A stretch of DNA of 64,000 nucleotides. It comes from Arthrobacter sp. Hiyo8 (GTDB lineage: Bacteria; Actinomycetota; Actinomycetes; Actinomycetales; Micrococcaceae). A model generated the notes under the pieces. That model worked only from the letters and a program-made list of their open reading frames with translations. It did not search any database and was not told the DNA's origin. A program made the position numbers and the translations under genes. Numbering within the stretch: position 1 is the first letter of the stretch; every line of letters starts with the position of its first letter. This document shows, in pieces, positions 42,339 through 52,537 of the stretch. The stretch spans positions 1,302,001 to 1,366,000 of the forward strand of contig AP014719.1 in the NCBI GenBank assembly GCA_001549895.1, written 5' to 3'.

Positions 42339-43461
42339 TTGTTGCGTCCTTCGATGTACGTGCGGTTGAAATTCAGTCGTTCGAAAATGGGGGCGTCGCT
42401 GAAGCGGAACAGATCGAACTCACTCTCGGCGTGGAGCGACCATTCCTGCCAGGACGGCACGACAAAGAGGTCGCCCTTTTCCAGGACCTTGGACTCCCCG
42501 TTCAGCACCACGGTGCCGCGTCCTTCGAAGACCTGCCAGACACTGGAACCGACTTCGCGCACGGCCTCGGTGGAAGCGCCGGCCCGCAGGCGGTGGAATT
42601 CGGCGCGGATGGTGGGCATGACGTCCCCGCCGGTGGTCGGGTTGGTGTAACGCACGGCGGCGTGGCCTGGGACACCGTGGCCGGGTGGCCTCGTCCTCGA
42701 GAAGCAATTGTTCGCGCAGGGCGGCGTCGGTGTGTTCCCAACGGTAGGCCGCGATCGGGGAATTCACCGTGTCCTGCAGCCCGGAAAGGGGACGGAGGCC
42801 CGGGTGGCCCAGAGCCGCTCGGATCGCGAAACGTCCGGGGTGGCCTCGTCAGTGACACGTTCGGTGCCGAATTCGAAGAACCCGGCGTCCGCGTAGTGCA
42901 CGAACGGGATGTCCAATCCGTCGATCCACGCCATCGGCTGGTCCGTGTCGTTGTGGTGGCCATGGAAGTTCCAGCCCGGCGTCAGCAGGAAGTCCCCGCG
43001 GCGCATCGCCACCGGATCCCCGTTGACGACCGTCCAGACGCCCTCACCTTCGACGACGAAGCGGAACGCGTTCTGCGAGTGGCGGTGCTCCGGAGCTGTT
43101 TCGTGCGCGCCCAGATACTGGATGGCAGCCCACAGGGTGGGTGTGGCATACGGAGTACCGGCGAGGCCCGGGTTTGCCAGGGCGATGGCACGGCGTTCCC
43201 CGCCACGGCCAACAGGCACCAGGTCTCCGGCACGGGCCGCCAATGGGTACAAATCGTTCCAGCGCCACACGTAAGGCACGGCCTTCGGGGACGGCACCAT
43301 CGGCATCAGGTCCGCGATCTCGGTCCAGAGCGGAATCAGGTTCCGGCCTCGAAATCCTGATACAGCTGCTCCAGCTGGGCGGCTTCCTCGGGAGTCGGTT
43401 CCGGAACAGCGTTCTCGGCGGCAACTGATTCGTGGGTTGTGCTATCGGCGCTGATGGACAC
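42335..43461 (-). CDS. Gentisate 1,2-dioxygenase (three frameshifts)
   Basis: A bicupin Fe(II) ring-cleavage enzyme converting gentisate to maleylpyruvate. The first cupin shows HETAPEHRHSQNAFRFVVEG with the metal histidines and GDFLLTPGWNFHGHHND. The second cupin (TIRAEFHRLRAGASTEAVRE … GDLFVVPSWQEWSLHAES) is weaker in metal ligands, as usual. The start is GTG 43461 after a GAGG. Breaks near 43340, 42800 and 42675 are repaired by single bases; the result is about 377 residues. A 17-bp palindrome 77 bp upstream matches one at the IclR gene. Confidence 0.9.
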
Positions 43462-43537
43462 AGAGGCCTCCTCGGGGGTACGGGACAGTTTTGGCGTACT
43501 CCAGACCCTAGGGAAGCCCCCAAGTGATCTCCAGCAT

Positions 43538-43554
43538 ATTCTGCTAGACAGAAT
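43538..43554. promoter_or_regulatory. Putative IclR operator upstream of the gentisate operon
   Basis: ATTCTGCTAGACAGAAT is an inverted repeat (ATTCTG-5-CAGAAT). The same arms recur at 44492-44508 at the IclR gene itself, so this is probably the IclR binding site controlling the dioxygenase operon. Confidence 0.75.
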
Positions 43555-43581
43555 CTTCTGGCCCACCTGACGGGCCGCAGA

Positions 43582-43648
43582 CCCAACTGACTAGCAATAG
43601 ATGTCGTTATGGGCCCTCAAAACGACATCAACTGCGAGTCAGTTGGGT
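43582..43648. repeat. Intergenic palindromic element, copy 3
   Basis: An inverted repeat with arms CCCAACTGACTAGCAATAGA… and …ATCAACTGCGAGTCAGTTGGG. It belongs to the family seen at 27332 and 37271 and sits just past the 3' end of the IclR gene, where it can terminate that transcript. Short GGGTGGGTCACGGCTTGG-like direct repeats follow to about 43705. Confidence 0.8.
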
Positions 43649-43699
43649 GGGTCACGGCATGGGTGGGTTAAGGCTTGGGTGGGTCACGGCTTGGGTGGG

Positions 43700-44500
43700 T
43701 CACGGCTGGGACTCGGCCGGATTGGCCGCGATATCGATCTCCAATTGGCGCTGGGTTTCCCGCATGATACCCACAAGACCAGCATCGAAGAGCCTGCGGA
43801 ACCGTGCCACGGGAGTAGCTACGCTCAGCGCGCCCACGGCGACGCCCCGCCCGTTGTGGAGAGCCACCCCCAAGGCGCTGATCCCTTCCTCGGTGCCTTC
43901 GAAATTCGCCGCGAATCCGTTGCTCCGGATCGTCTCAAGCTCGCGCAGGAAAGCCGGATATTCGGCGTCGGGAATGTTGTCGCCGCCGATCTCCGCATTG
44001 TGGCTGCGGAACAATTGCTCGATCATGGCGGGCTCCAGCTCTGCCAACAGCGCCTTGCCGCCCGAGGCTTTGTTCGCGGGCAGGACGGTTCCCTGCCTGT
44101 CGCCGACCCGCAGGGCGTTGGTCCCCTCCACCGTGGCCAGGAACCTCACCTTGGTTCCCACGCGAACCATGAGATTGACGGTCTCATTGATCCGCCCACT
44201 CAGGAGTTCCATGTGCGGCTGCGCCACCGTGCGAAGCAGCCGGCTCCAACTGAGTCCTGCCGGTCCAACCCCCATGGCCGGCCCGGGCACGTAGCGGCGG
44301 GTCTCGTCCTGGACCGCGAACCCCCGGTAGACCAGCATGGCCAACAGCCGGTGGGCTGTGGAGGGAGCAACACCCAGCTCCGCGGCGGCGTCCTTGAGGC
44401 GCAGGCTGCCGCCGTCGCGCAGGAGCTGAAGGAGATGCAGGGCGTTGTCCACGGCTTCAATGGAATAGGCCGGTTTTTTGCGGGCTGGAAGATTCTGCAC
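43700..44500 (-). CDS. IclR-family regulator of the 3-hydroxybenzoate/gentisate genes
   Basis: 266 residues. The N-terminal winged HTH (LRLKDAAAELGVAPSTAHRLLAM region, residues about 30-60) is followed by an IclR effector domain (residues about 80-250). The start is GTG 44500. The 17-bp palindrome at 44492-44508 overlaps this start codon, which implies autoregulation, and the other copy precedes the dioxygenase operon. It is divergent from the aromatic acid transporter. The likely effector is 3-hydroxybenzoate or gentisate. No frameshift. Confidence 0.92.
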   Translation of the reverse strand: MQNLPARKKPAYSIEAVDNALHLLQLLRDGGSLRLKDAAAELGVAPSTAHRLLAMLVYRGFAVQDETRRYVPGPAMGVGPAGLSWSRLLRTVAQPHMELLSGRINETVNLMVRVGTKVRFLATVEGTNALRVGDRQGTVLPANKASGGKALLAELEPAMIEQLFRSHNAEIGGDNIPDAEYPAFLRELETIRSNGFAANFEGTEEGISALGVALHNGRGVAVGALSVATPVARFRRLFDAGLVGIMRETQRQLEIDIAANPAESQP

Positions 44501-44508
44501 GACAGAAT
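44492..44508. promoter_or_regulatory. Putative IclR operator at the iclR/MFS divergent promoter
   Basis: ATTCTGCACGACAGAAT matches the operator at 43538-43554 in both arms and in most of the spacer. It lies over the regulator start and 41 bp before the transporter ATG. Confidence 0.75.
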
Positions 44509-44548
44509 TCTATTGGGCTGCATAACCAAACGGCCACACAGTGGTGGG

Positions 44549-45885
44549 ATGAATCACACACCATCCGCTGCAGCGCCGGAGCGGACCCAAGACGGCGTTC
44601 ACCACCTCCCAGGGCCTCCGCCCGGTTCTCCAAGCGTTCCGCCGCCGCTGTCCTGGTCTGCTGGTTGCTGGTGGTTTTCGACGGCTACGACCTCATCGTC
44701 TACGGCACCGTCCAGAGCGCCCTCATCACCGACACCGGCTGGGGCTCACGGAAGCCACCGCCGGCACGGTCGGCTCGATGGCGTTCCTCGGCATGATGAT
44801 CGGAGCCATCTTCGCCGGGAGGATGTCGGACAGCTGGGGGCGCCGCCGGACCATCATCGCCTGCGCCGCACTGTTTTCACTCTTCACCATCTTGTGTGCG
44901 TTCTCCCCGAACGCGTTCGTCTTCGGGGTCTGCGCTTGCTGGCGGGCATCGGCCTGGGCGGACTTGTTCCCTCAGCCAATGCCTTGGTCGCGGAACTGGT
45001 CCCCGCCAAATGGCGGTCCACCATCGCCACGCTGATGATGTCCGGAGTGCCGATCGGCGGCTCGATCGCCGCGGTGGCCGGCATTCCGCTCATTCCCGCT
45101 TTCGGCTGGCCGGTCATGTTCCTGGTGGCCGCCGTGGCGCTCCTCGTGGTGGTTCCGCTGGGCATGCGCTTCCTCCCGGAGACGCTCCCAGCGACACTCG
45201 AAGAACCCCTCCCGGCCGCCAAGAACGCGAACCAAACAGGCGGCTTCAAGTCCCTACTCCGTGCCCCGTACCTCGGCATGAGTCTCCTGTTCGCGGTCTC
45301 CACCCTCGTCACGCTCTTTGCTTGGTACGGCCTGGGCACCTGGCTGCCGAACCTGATGCAACTGGCCGGCTACAACCTCGGGTCAGCCCTGACCTTCGCG
45401 CTGGCACTCAACCTCGGTGCCGTCGTCGGCTCGGTGGCCACTGCGTGGGCGGGAACCCGCTTCGGTCCGATCCCGACGGCGATCGCGGCAGCCGCCGTCG
45501 CCGCCGTCGCGCTGGCCGTACTGGTGGCGGGTCCGCCCGTGGGGCTTGTCTACGTCATGTTGGTGCTGGCGGGGTCGGCACCCACGGAACCCAATGCCTC
45601 ATCATCGCGGCGGTGGCCAGCCATTACCCGGCGCATTTGCGGGGCACAGCGCTTGGCTGGGCCCTCGGCGTCGGGCGCATCGGCGCGGTCGCGGCACCCC
45701 AGGTAGGCGGGCTGCTGCTCGCGGCCGGCCTGGGCGTCAACTCGAACTTCCTGGCATTTGCCGGGGCCGCCGCCGTCGCGGCCATACTGCTCGGCGCCAT
45801 CGGCACCAAGATCAAGACCGCGAAGATCACGGCCGCCAAAAACCAACCCACAAACACCACCTCTGTAGGAGCTAGCAATGTCTGA
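44549..45885 (+). CDS. MFS aromatic acid:H+ symporter (AAHS type, about four frameshifts)
   Basis: Imports 3-hydroxybenzoate or gentisate. The AAHS signature VVFDGYDLIVYGTV in helix 1 has the DGYD that is essential in PcaK/BenK-type transporters, followed by GRMSDSWGRRRTIIACAALF and LLAGIGLGGLVPSANALVAE. The start is ATG 44549. Breaks near 44610, 44747, 44930 and 45590 are repaired by one base each, giving about 446 residues. Its stop overlaps the hydroxylase start by 8 bp, so transporter and first enzyme are co-expressed. Confidence 0.9.
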
Positions 45886-47149
45886 CCGCAAAACGTCCAC
45901 CGAAGTCCTCGTCGTCGGCGGAGGGATGGCCGGCCTTGCCGGCGCCCTGGCCCTGCGCGCAAACGGCGCCGAGGTGACATTGGTTGAGCGGGCGCCCGAA
46001 TTCGGCGAGGTCGGGGCGGGACTGCAGATGGCCCCCAACGCCTCCCGCGTCCTGAAGCGTTGGGGCCTCCTCGGGAAGGCGCTCGAGATCGGCGTCCGCC
46101 CCAAGCACTTGGTGTTCCGCGACGCCCTCACCGGTGAGGAACTCACCCGGCAGACCCTCGGTGGCGAGTTCGAAGAGCGCTACGGCGCCCCGTACGTGGT
46201 GATCCACCGCAGCGACCTGCACCGGATCCTGTTGGAGGCCTGCCAGGATGCCGGCGTGCGCCTCGTGAACGACGTCGTCGTCGAGAAAGTCGAGACCGTG
46301 AACCACCGCGGCGTGGCGCACACGTCCAGCGGCGATGTTTACGAGGCCGACGTCGTGATCGGCGCCGACGGCCTCAAGTCCACGCTCCGCGCCGCCGTCG
46401 CGCAGGACGGGCCGGTGTCGTCGTCGTACGTCGCGTATCGCGGAACGGTGCCCATCACGCCGGAGACCCCGGCCGCCGATCTCGAGGACGTCGTCGTCTA
46501 CCTCGGTCCGGACTGCCACCTCGTGCAGTACCCGCTGCGCAAAGGCGAGCTGCTCAACACCGTGGCTGTTTTCAAGTCGCCCTCGTTCGAGCGCGGTGAG
46601 GAGCAGTATGGCGGCGTCGACGAACTCGAGGCGGCTTACAAGGACTGCATTCCGGCGGTACAGCTTGCGCTGCGGAACCTTGCGACAGGCATCCGCTGGC
46701 CCATGTACGATCGCGATCCGATCGAGAACTGGATCCACGGCCGCCTGGTCCTGATGGGCGATGCCGCACACCCCATGCTCCAGTACTTGGCCCAGGGAGC
46801 CTGCCAGGCGCTTGAAGACGCCGCGGTCCTCCAGGACTCCACCGTCGGCTCCGTGTTCAACGACGACGGCGTGGACACCGCTGCTTGGGATCGCGCCATC
46901 AGCGATTTCAACTCAGCCCGCGCAGCGCGGACGGCCCGCGTCCAACGCACGGCGCGCGTCTGGGGAGAGTCGTGGCACGTGTCCGGCGTCGCACGTGTCT
47001 TGCGGAACCTGCTGTTCAAGAGCCGCAAGGACGGCGACTTCCAGTACAACGACTGGCTCTACGGCCAAGAGGACGACGGCGTTCCGGCGGTCCCAGCCGA
47101 CGGCACCGGCGAGATGAGGACAGTATCGCTCGCGGGAACGCACGCCTAG
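45878..47149 (+). CDS. FAD-dependent aromatic monooxygenase, probable 3-hydroxybenzoate 6-hydroxylase
   Basis: A class A flavoprotein monooxygenase (423 residues) that would add a hydroxyl to 3-hydroxybenzoate to give gentisate using NADH and O2. Motifs: LVVGGGMAGLAGALALRANG (FAD ADP part), DVVIGADGLKSTLR (DG motif) and LVLMGDAAHPMLQYLAQGAC (GD motif; the QYLAQGACQALED form is typical of 3HB6H and salicylate-type enzymes). Its position between the aromatic transporter and opposite the gentisate dioxygenase operon supports the assignment. No frameshift. Salicylate 5-hydroxylation is the main alternative. Confidence 0.87.
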   Translation: MSDRKTSTEVLVVGGGMAGLAGALALRANGAEVTLVERAPEFGEVGAGLQMAPNASRVLKRWGLLGKALEIGVRPKHLVFRDALTGEELTRQTLGGEFEERYGAPYVVIHRSDLHRILLEACQDAGVRLVNDVVVEKVETVNHRGVAHTSSGDVYEADVVIGADGLKSTLRAAVAQDGPVSSSYVAYRGTVPITPETPAADLEDVVVYLGPDCHLVQYPLRKGELLNTVAVFKSPSFERGEEQYGGVDELEAAYKDCIPAVQLALRNLATGIRWPMYDRDPIENWIHGRLVLMGDAAHPMLQYLAQGACQALEDAAVLQDSTVGSVFNDDGVDTAAWDRAISDFNSARAARTARVQRTARVWGESWHVSGVARVLRNLLFKSRKDGDFQYNDWLYGQEDDGVPAVPADGTGEMRTVSLAGTHA

Positions 47150-47258
47150 CAGAATCCGTTGTGTCAATTGTAGGTAAACAAATTGCTGGACTCCTGGAGC
47201 AGACCGAAGCAGACTGACTACACGAGCCGCTTGGGTGCTTGCCGTTGAAAGGACAGTC

Positions 47259-48695
47259 ATGTTCGACCTCGTTGCTTATCTCCCGATTCTCGTCACCGTA
47301 TTGGGGGTAGTTGTCGCCGTTACCGTTATAAGGCTTCTCATCAAATTGATGTGGAAGGTGGCTGAACCAAACGAGGCATTGATCATTTCCGGCCTGACTC
47401 GGGGAAGTTTGGACACCAGGGACGGAATGGATTTCAAAATCGTCACGGGAAAGGGCGCCTTGGTGGTTCCCGGGCTCCAAACCGTGAGGACGTTGTCCCT
47501 GACGCTGAATGAAACAGAGCTCCAGGTCAACTGCGTGACCTCGCAAGGCATCCAAGTGATCGTGGAGGGCGTGGTGATCTACAAAATCGGTGACGCTGCG
47601 CCGTTTATTGCGAACGCCGCGAGGAGGTTTCTCGGCCAACAGCCCAAAATGGAAAGCCAGGTCTACAACGTTTTTGAAGGGCATTTGCGCTCGATCATTG
47701 GCAGCATGACCATGGAAGAAATCATCCGCGAGCGTGACAAACTCGCGTCGTTGGTCCGCAGCGCAAGCGGCATCGAAATGGAAAAGCTTGGCTTGGTAGT
47801 TGATTCCCTCCAAATCAAGGACCTCCAGGACCCCACGGGCTACATCCAGAACCTGGCCAAACCGCACATTGCGCAGGTCAAAATGGAGGCCCGCATCGCC
47901 GAAGCCACCAGGAACCGCGAGGCCGCGGAGAAGGAGGCCGAGGCAGCCGCCCAGATCGCGGATGCCCAGAGCATTTCGGCGATCAAGCAATCAGCGGCCC
48001 AAGCCAATGCTGAAACCGCGAGGGCCAACGCCGCGCAGGCCGGTCCGTTGGCAGACGCCACAGCGCGCCAGCAAGTGGTGGTCCAGGAAACCGAGGTGGC
48101 CAAGCTGGAGGCGGACCGCGAAGAGCAAAAGCTCCAGACGTCCATCCGGAAGCCCGCCGATGCAAAGGCGTACGCCCAACGCACCGAGGCGGAAGCCCAA
48201 AAGGCCGCCGACATCAGTGCGTCCGAGGCGCGGGCACGGCGGACGGAACTCGAAGCTCAAGCGAACGCCCGCAAGGTGGAAGTCGAAGCCCAGGCCAACG
48301 CCACGGCGGCCGCCGCCATCGCGGGAGCCACGAAGATCACGGGTGAAGCCGAAGCCGCGGCCACCCGGGCCCGCGGCGACGCGGCAGCCTCGGCCATCAA
48401 GGCCAAATCCTTGGCGGAAGCGGACGGCATCAAGGCCCGCGCCGAGGCTCTCGGAACCAACCAAGAGGCCGTCATCTCCCAACAGCTCGCGGAGAACATG
48501 CCGGCGATCGTGGCAGCCGCGGCTGAACCGTTTGCCCACGTGGGCAACCTGACCGTCCTCAACGGCGGCGAGGGCCTCAACAGCATGGTGGGTGGGATCC
48601 TGTCCCAAGTGGGCAACTACCTGCCATCGATCACAGCTGCGCTCAAGAACGGCAAGGAACCGCCCAAGCGGCCCACCAAAACCCCTGATGCATAG
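47259..48695 (+). CDS. Flotillin-like SPFH domain protein
   Basis: A membrane-microdomain scaffold (478 residues). An N-terminal hairpin helix (residues about 5-30) is followed by an SPFH/band 7 domain with VPGLQTVRTLSLTLNETELQV. A long Ala/Glu/Lys coiled coil (residues about 210-420) carries the EA-repeats typical of flotillins, and the tail is Pro/Lys rich. The start is ATG 47259 with AAAGGA upstream. The NfeD-like gene follows within 8 bp, the usual flotillin partner. No frameshift despite the repetitive coding region. Confidence 0.92.
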   Translation: MFDLVAYLPILVTVLGVVVAVTVIRLLIKLMWKVAEPNEALIISGLTRGSLDTRDGMDFKIVTGKGALVVPGLQTVRTLSLTLNETELQVNCVTSQGIQVIVEGVVIYKIGDAAPFIANAARRFLGQQPKMESQVYNVFEGHLRSIIGSMTMEEIIRERDKLASLVRSASGIEMEKLGLVVDSLQIKDLQDPTGYIQNLAKPHIAQVKMEARIAEATRNREAAEKEAEAAAQIADAQSISAIKQSAAQANAETARANAAQAGPLADATARQQVVVQETEVAKLEADREEQKLQTSIRKPADAKAYAQRTEAEAQKAADISASEARARRTELEAQANARKVEVEAQANATAAAAIAGATKITGEAEAAATRARGDAAASAIKAKSLAEADGIKARAEALGTNQEAVISQQLAENMPAIVAAAAEPFAHVGNLTVLNGGEGLNSMVGGILSQVGNYLPSITAALKNGKEPPKRPTKTPDA

Positions 48696-48703
48696 GGACA
48701 CCG

Positions 48704-48946
48704 ATGCACAAAGAGGTTGATCGGAGCCTGACGGGCAAAATCGGCAGGGTCACGGGTCGTATCGGGCCAGGCACTGTGGGGGAAGTGATGCTGCCGTTCC
48801 ACGGCGGTACGAGCGCCTTCCACGCGCATCCCTTCGACAAGAGCAGTGTTTTCAACGTGGGTGACGAGGTGCTTGTCATCTATTACGAGCCACCCGGGAC
48901 CGTATTCGTTGACGACTTGCCGGACGTCCTGAAGGCTGCCAGATAG
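48704..48946 (+). CDS. NfeD-like OB-fold protein, flotillin partner
   Basis: 80 residues, soluble and lacking the membrane part of full NfeD. The sequence TGKIGRVTGRIGPGTVGEVM and the later GDEVLVIYYEPPGTVFV give the short β-barrel of NfeD C-terminal domains. It directly follows the flotillin gene, and short NfeD proteins commonly work with flotillin in membrane organisation. A terminator follows. Confidence 0.78.
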   Translation: MHKEVDRSLTGKIGRVTGRIGPGTVGEVMLPFHGGTSAFHAHPFDKSSVFNVGDEVLVIYYEPPGTVFVDDLPDVLKAAR

Positions 48947-48980
48947 CGCGACCGCCAGCCGGCGCAATAGAGAACCCGAC

Positions 48981-49020
48981 AAAAAGCTGAGGGCGGCTAG
49001 TCAGCCGCCCTCAGCTTTTT
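48981..49020. terminator. Bidirectional intrinsic terminator
   Basis: Perfect 18-bp stem AAAAAGCTGAGGGCGGCT (48981-48998) / AGCCGCCCTCAGCTTTTT (49003-49020) with a 4-nt loop, A run before and T run after. It serves the NfeD gene and the deacetylase gene on the other strand. Confidence 0.92.
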
Positions 49021-49036
49021 GTCACTGATCGATTGC

Positions 49037-50928
49037 TCAGCCCAGCGGCGGAGCTCCTACGCTGTCGTACATCGCGTAATCGTCGGTGGTGACCGATCCG
49101 TTGCTGAACAAGCTCAACCCGAAACTGATGGCCGTGGCCCCGGCGGGTAGTGCCGGCGTCGTGAAGCTTGCCTGTGTGTAGGTAGTCGCGGTATTCAGCC
49201 ACGGTCCGGAGGTCCAGTACACCCAGTTGTTTGAGGCGTCACGGTAATACAAGGCGAACTGTGTGACGGCTGTAGAGGTGTACCAAACACGCACCGAATA
49301 GGTGTGTCCGGCGACGGCCGCAGGTGGGCAGGTACTGGTGTCCATTGTTGGAAGCAGTTTCGCGTCACCACTGGAGTATCCCGTGATGGTGAGTTTCTCC
49401 GCTTTGGTACCGGTGTGCGCGGTAGCAACCGTGCTGAACGTCGCGGTGTTGGTGCCGTATCCGCCGGCCTGCCAGCACTGCGGGAACGAGCCCGTACCGG
49501 CCGTTTCAAGGCTGGGGTTCTGTACCAGGTTGCCGCCCGCTGGTGGCGGCGGAGGAGGCGGTGGCGGGTGCCGACGTCGAACATCTCGTAGTCGTCGGTG
49601 GTGAGCGTGCCGTTGCTGAACAGGTTCAACCCGAAGCTGATGCCGCTGGCGCCCGTGGGCAGTGGAGGCGTTGTCCAGGTGGCCTTTTGGAAGGTCGTGG
49701 CCGCTGAGAACCAGGGGCTTGATGTCCAATACTTCCAGGAGCCTACGCCGATCCGGTAGTAGAGCTCGAATTGGGTGCTTGTGGTCGATTTATACCAGGC
49801 ACCGATTGAATAGGAGTTCCCGGGTGTGGCTGTAGGCGAGCACCCTCCTAGGTCAAGGGTCGGCAACAGCTTGGCGTCGCCGTCGACATAGTTGGTGACC
49901 ACGAGCTGTTCGGCGACTTTTCCGGTGTGCGCCTGCCTGACGGTGGAAAAAGCTGCCGTGTTGGTGCCATAGCCTGCTGCGGCCCAGCACTGCGGAGCCC
50001 CGCTGACCAAGGTTTCAAGGCTTGGGTTCTTGATCAGGTTGCCCGTGCCCTCCGGTGGCGCCGGCGGTCCCGAGACAAGCGGCTTGACGGTTCCGCCGAT
50101 CACTTGGGCCACCGTCTTGACCGTGGTGGTTGCGGGCCTGGACTTGAGCCACGTGGCGAACTGGTTGAACAGGGTCGGGGTGATGTTCAGCGGATCCGTG
50201 CTGGTAGCTGAAATATGGTGGAAGGTGAGCTGGACCCACCCGCCTCCGGGCTCCGCCTGGGTGACCGACTTTTGCAGGTCCGCCAGGGTCCAGGTGTTGT
50301 CCACTTCATCCGGAGCCGCCGTGTTGTACGGGTTGGCAGGAGGGATGGTCTCCGCGAGCGGGCAGCCGGCGCAGCTGAACCGCGTCTTGATGTCACCAAG
50401 GTTGCGGGCGCTATTGAGCCCGCAGTTCTTGACGACGGTTTCGAGGGATGCGTTCTCGGAAGCGAATGGATACGCGAAGTCAGTGATCGTGAATCCAAGG
50501 TTTGTGAGGTTGACCCTGTCGTTGCAAATCTGGCGTGTTGCCTCATCCAACGTCACGGTGGTCAGGTCCGGGTGTGTGACGGTGTGGCCGGCAATCTCGT
50601 TGCCGTTCGCCACAAGGCCCTGCATGTCGCTTGTCGTCAGGTAATTGGGGTTGTTGATGAATCCGGACGGCGTGAAGAAAGTACCCACCAGGCCCAGGCT
50701 CTGCATGGTCTGCGCGGCGTTGAGTTGGTCGGCATTTGCGTCGTCAAAGGTCAAGGTGACGACGGTTGGATTGGCGGCTTGGGCTGCGGGTGCGGTGATG
50801 CCGGCGGTGACGCCGGTGAAAGCAAATACCACCACAACGGTGGAGAACCACGTAAACCATTTACCGGGGATCGTCCCTTTAAACGTCCGGTGCTGGTCAA
50901 CCTGGTCAGTACGGTTGAAGAGTTTCAT
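49037..50928 (-). CDS. Secreted polysaccharide deacetylase with two C-terminal carbohydrate-binding-like modules (one frameshift)
   Basis: An exported esterase removing acetyl groups from a polysaccharide (chitin, xylan or wall glycan). The signal peptide ends near APAAQA-ANP. The NodB domain (residues about 55-290) shows TLTFDDANADQLNAAQTM with the catalytic Asp pair and GNEIAGHTVTHPDL with the metal histidines. Two tandem modules of about 145 residues follow, each opening N(L/V)-NPSLET and ending with a F-LFSNG-TTDDY block, separated by a Pro-rich linker. The break near 49567 is repaired by one base. ATG 50928 (MKLFNRTD) gives about 630 residues; the modules are probably adhesion or binding domains. 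Confidence 0.88.
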
Positions 50929-51299
50929 AGGGTCTGGCTCGATTCTAGACAACGGCCTGGCCGGACATACGGGCGGCGCAGGGTGAATCACCCAACGTTG
51001 TTCAGCATGTGAGGGCGCGCCGCCCAGTCATCGCCCGCTTGCCGAAATACCCCGGTGCCCGGGACAAGCCCCAGTCATGGCCACGAGGTTCACTACCGAT
51101 GTCACCGTAAGGCGGGCCGACATGGGGGAATAAGAGTAAGTCCTACCCGTCTTTGAGCTGCGTAATTACCTAGATTTGCGCATGTTCGGTCGCTACGGAT
51201 CCTCCACTCGGGGAAGCAACGTCAATTTGTTAACCAAACCTTCCCCTTGCGGTCACGCCCATTCCCCGCTTCGCCAACCGCCGCGCACACCGTGGAGGG
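50929..51299. other. Divergent intergenic region between deacetylase and glycosyltransferase genes
   Basis: 371 bp without a supported gene. It must hold two back-to-back promoters. I see a possible -10 (TAGATT, 51170-51175) on the plus strand and no clear repeat or RNA. Confidence 0.4.
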
Positions 51300-52537
51300 G
51301 TGAGGATCGCTATCGTTGCCGAATCATTCCTGCCGCTCATGAACGGGGTCACGCACTCCATCCTGCGGGTGCTCGAGCATCTGCAAGAGCGCGGCGACGA
51401 AGTGATGGTGATTGCGCCGTCGACGTCGGACACTGCTGTCTCGGACGTCGTGAACGGCGCTTTTGTCCACCGCCTCCCGTCCGTGCCCTTGGCCGGATAC
51501 ACCAATGTGCGGGTGGCGTTGGGCGGCGTGAGCCGGGTCAAGAGAATCCTTGCCGACTACGCACCGGACGTTGTCCACCTCGCATCGCCCTTCGTCCTCG
51601 GGTGGCGGGCTGTGCAAGCTGCGCACCAGCTCGGCATTCCGACGGTTGCCATCTACCAAACCGAGGTCCCCAGCTACGCTGCCCGCTATGGGCTCCCCAT
51701 GCTGGAGAACTGGGCATGGAACCGGGTGGACAACATCCATCTTCGTGCAGACCGGACACTGGTCCCGTCCACGTTCGCGCTCAACCAGTTGCGCGGCCGC
51801 GGGATCCTCAGGGTGGGAATGTGGCGGCGCGGTGTGGATACCGCGCGCTTCTCCCCCACCAAGCGCTCGACGGCGTGGCGCACCTCCGTTGCGCCCCACG
51901 GAGAGCGCATCATCGGCTACGTCGGCCGCCTCGCGATCGAGAAACAAGTGGAGGACCTCGCCGTGCTGGCGGACCTGCCGGGAACCAGGCTTGTCATTGT
52001 GGGCGACGGTCCGCAACGCGCCGCCCTGGAAGCAGCGCTGCCGAATGCCTTCTTCACCGGGTTCCTCGGCGGCGACGAATTGGCCCAAGTCGTGGCGGGC
52101 TTCGACCTCTTCGTCCATCCCGGAGAGTTCGAAACGTTTTGCCAGACCATCCAGGAGGCCATGGCCTCCGGCGTTCCCGTCGTGGCCACCGGCCGGGCGG
52201 TCCCCTCGATCTCGTGGAAAACTCGCGCACCGGCTGGCTTTACGAGCCAGGAGACCTCGCGCAGTTGCGGGCCTACGTGCAGGACTTGGTGGGCGACGAC
52301 GCCAAGCGACGTGCGTTCGGAACGGCAGCACTCGCTTCGGTCCAAGGACGGACCTGGCCGGTGCTGAGTGCCCAACTCGTCGAGCATTACGAGGCGGTAA
52401 TCGCGGGGGAAGCGCTCGTAGAACCGGCCGCCGCTCCCAGCCACCCGGTTCAGGCAGCCGAACTTCAGGCGTCCGAACTTCACGCGGCAAAGCCTGCCAC
52501 CATTTCCGTGACTTCCAGCAAAGGACTCCCCGCATGA
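51300..52537 (+). CDS. GT4-family glycosyltransferase, GDP-mannose-dependent mannosyltransferase type (one frameshift)
   Basis: A cytoplasmic GT-B fold glycosyltransferase, similar to actinobacterial α-mannosyltransferases (MgtA/PimB-like) that build envelope glycolipids. The N-terminal domain begins MRIAIVAESFLPLMNGVTHS. The donor domain has IIGYVGRLAIEKQVEDLAVL, LVIVGDGPQRAALE and the E-x7-E motif region HPGEFETFCQTIQEAMASGVP. One base restored near 52200 reconnects the C-terminus, which ends in an Ala/Pro/Glu-rich tail. The start is GTG 51300. It overlaps the UDP-glucose dehydrogenase start by 4 bp (ATGA). Confidence 0.88.

Noticed and set aside
50015..50644. Plus-strand frames inside the deacetylase gene
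   Set aside because: They oppose a clear NodB domain protein with signal peptide and have no supporting features.
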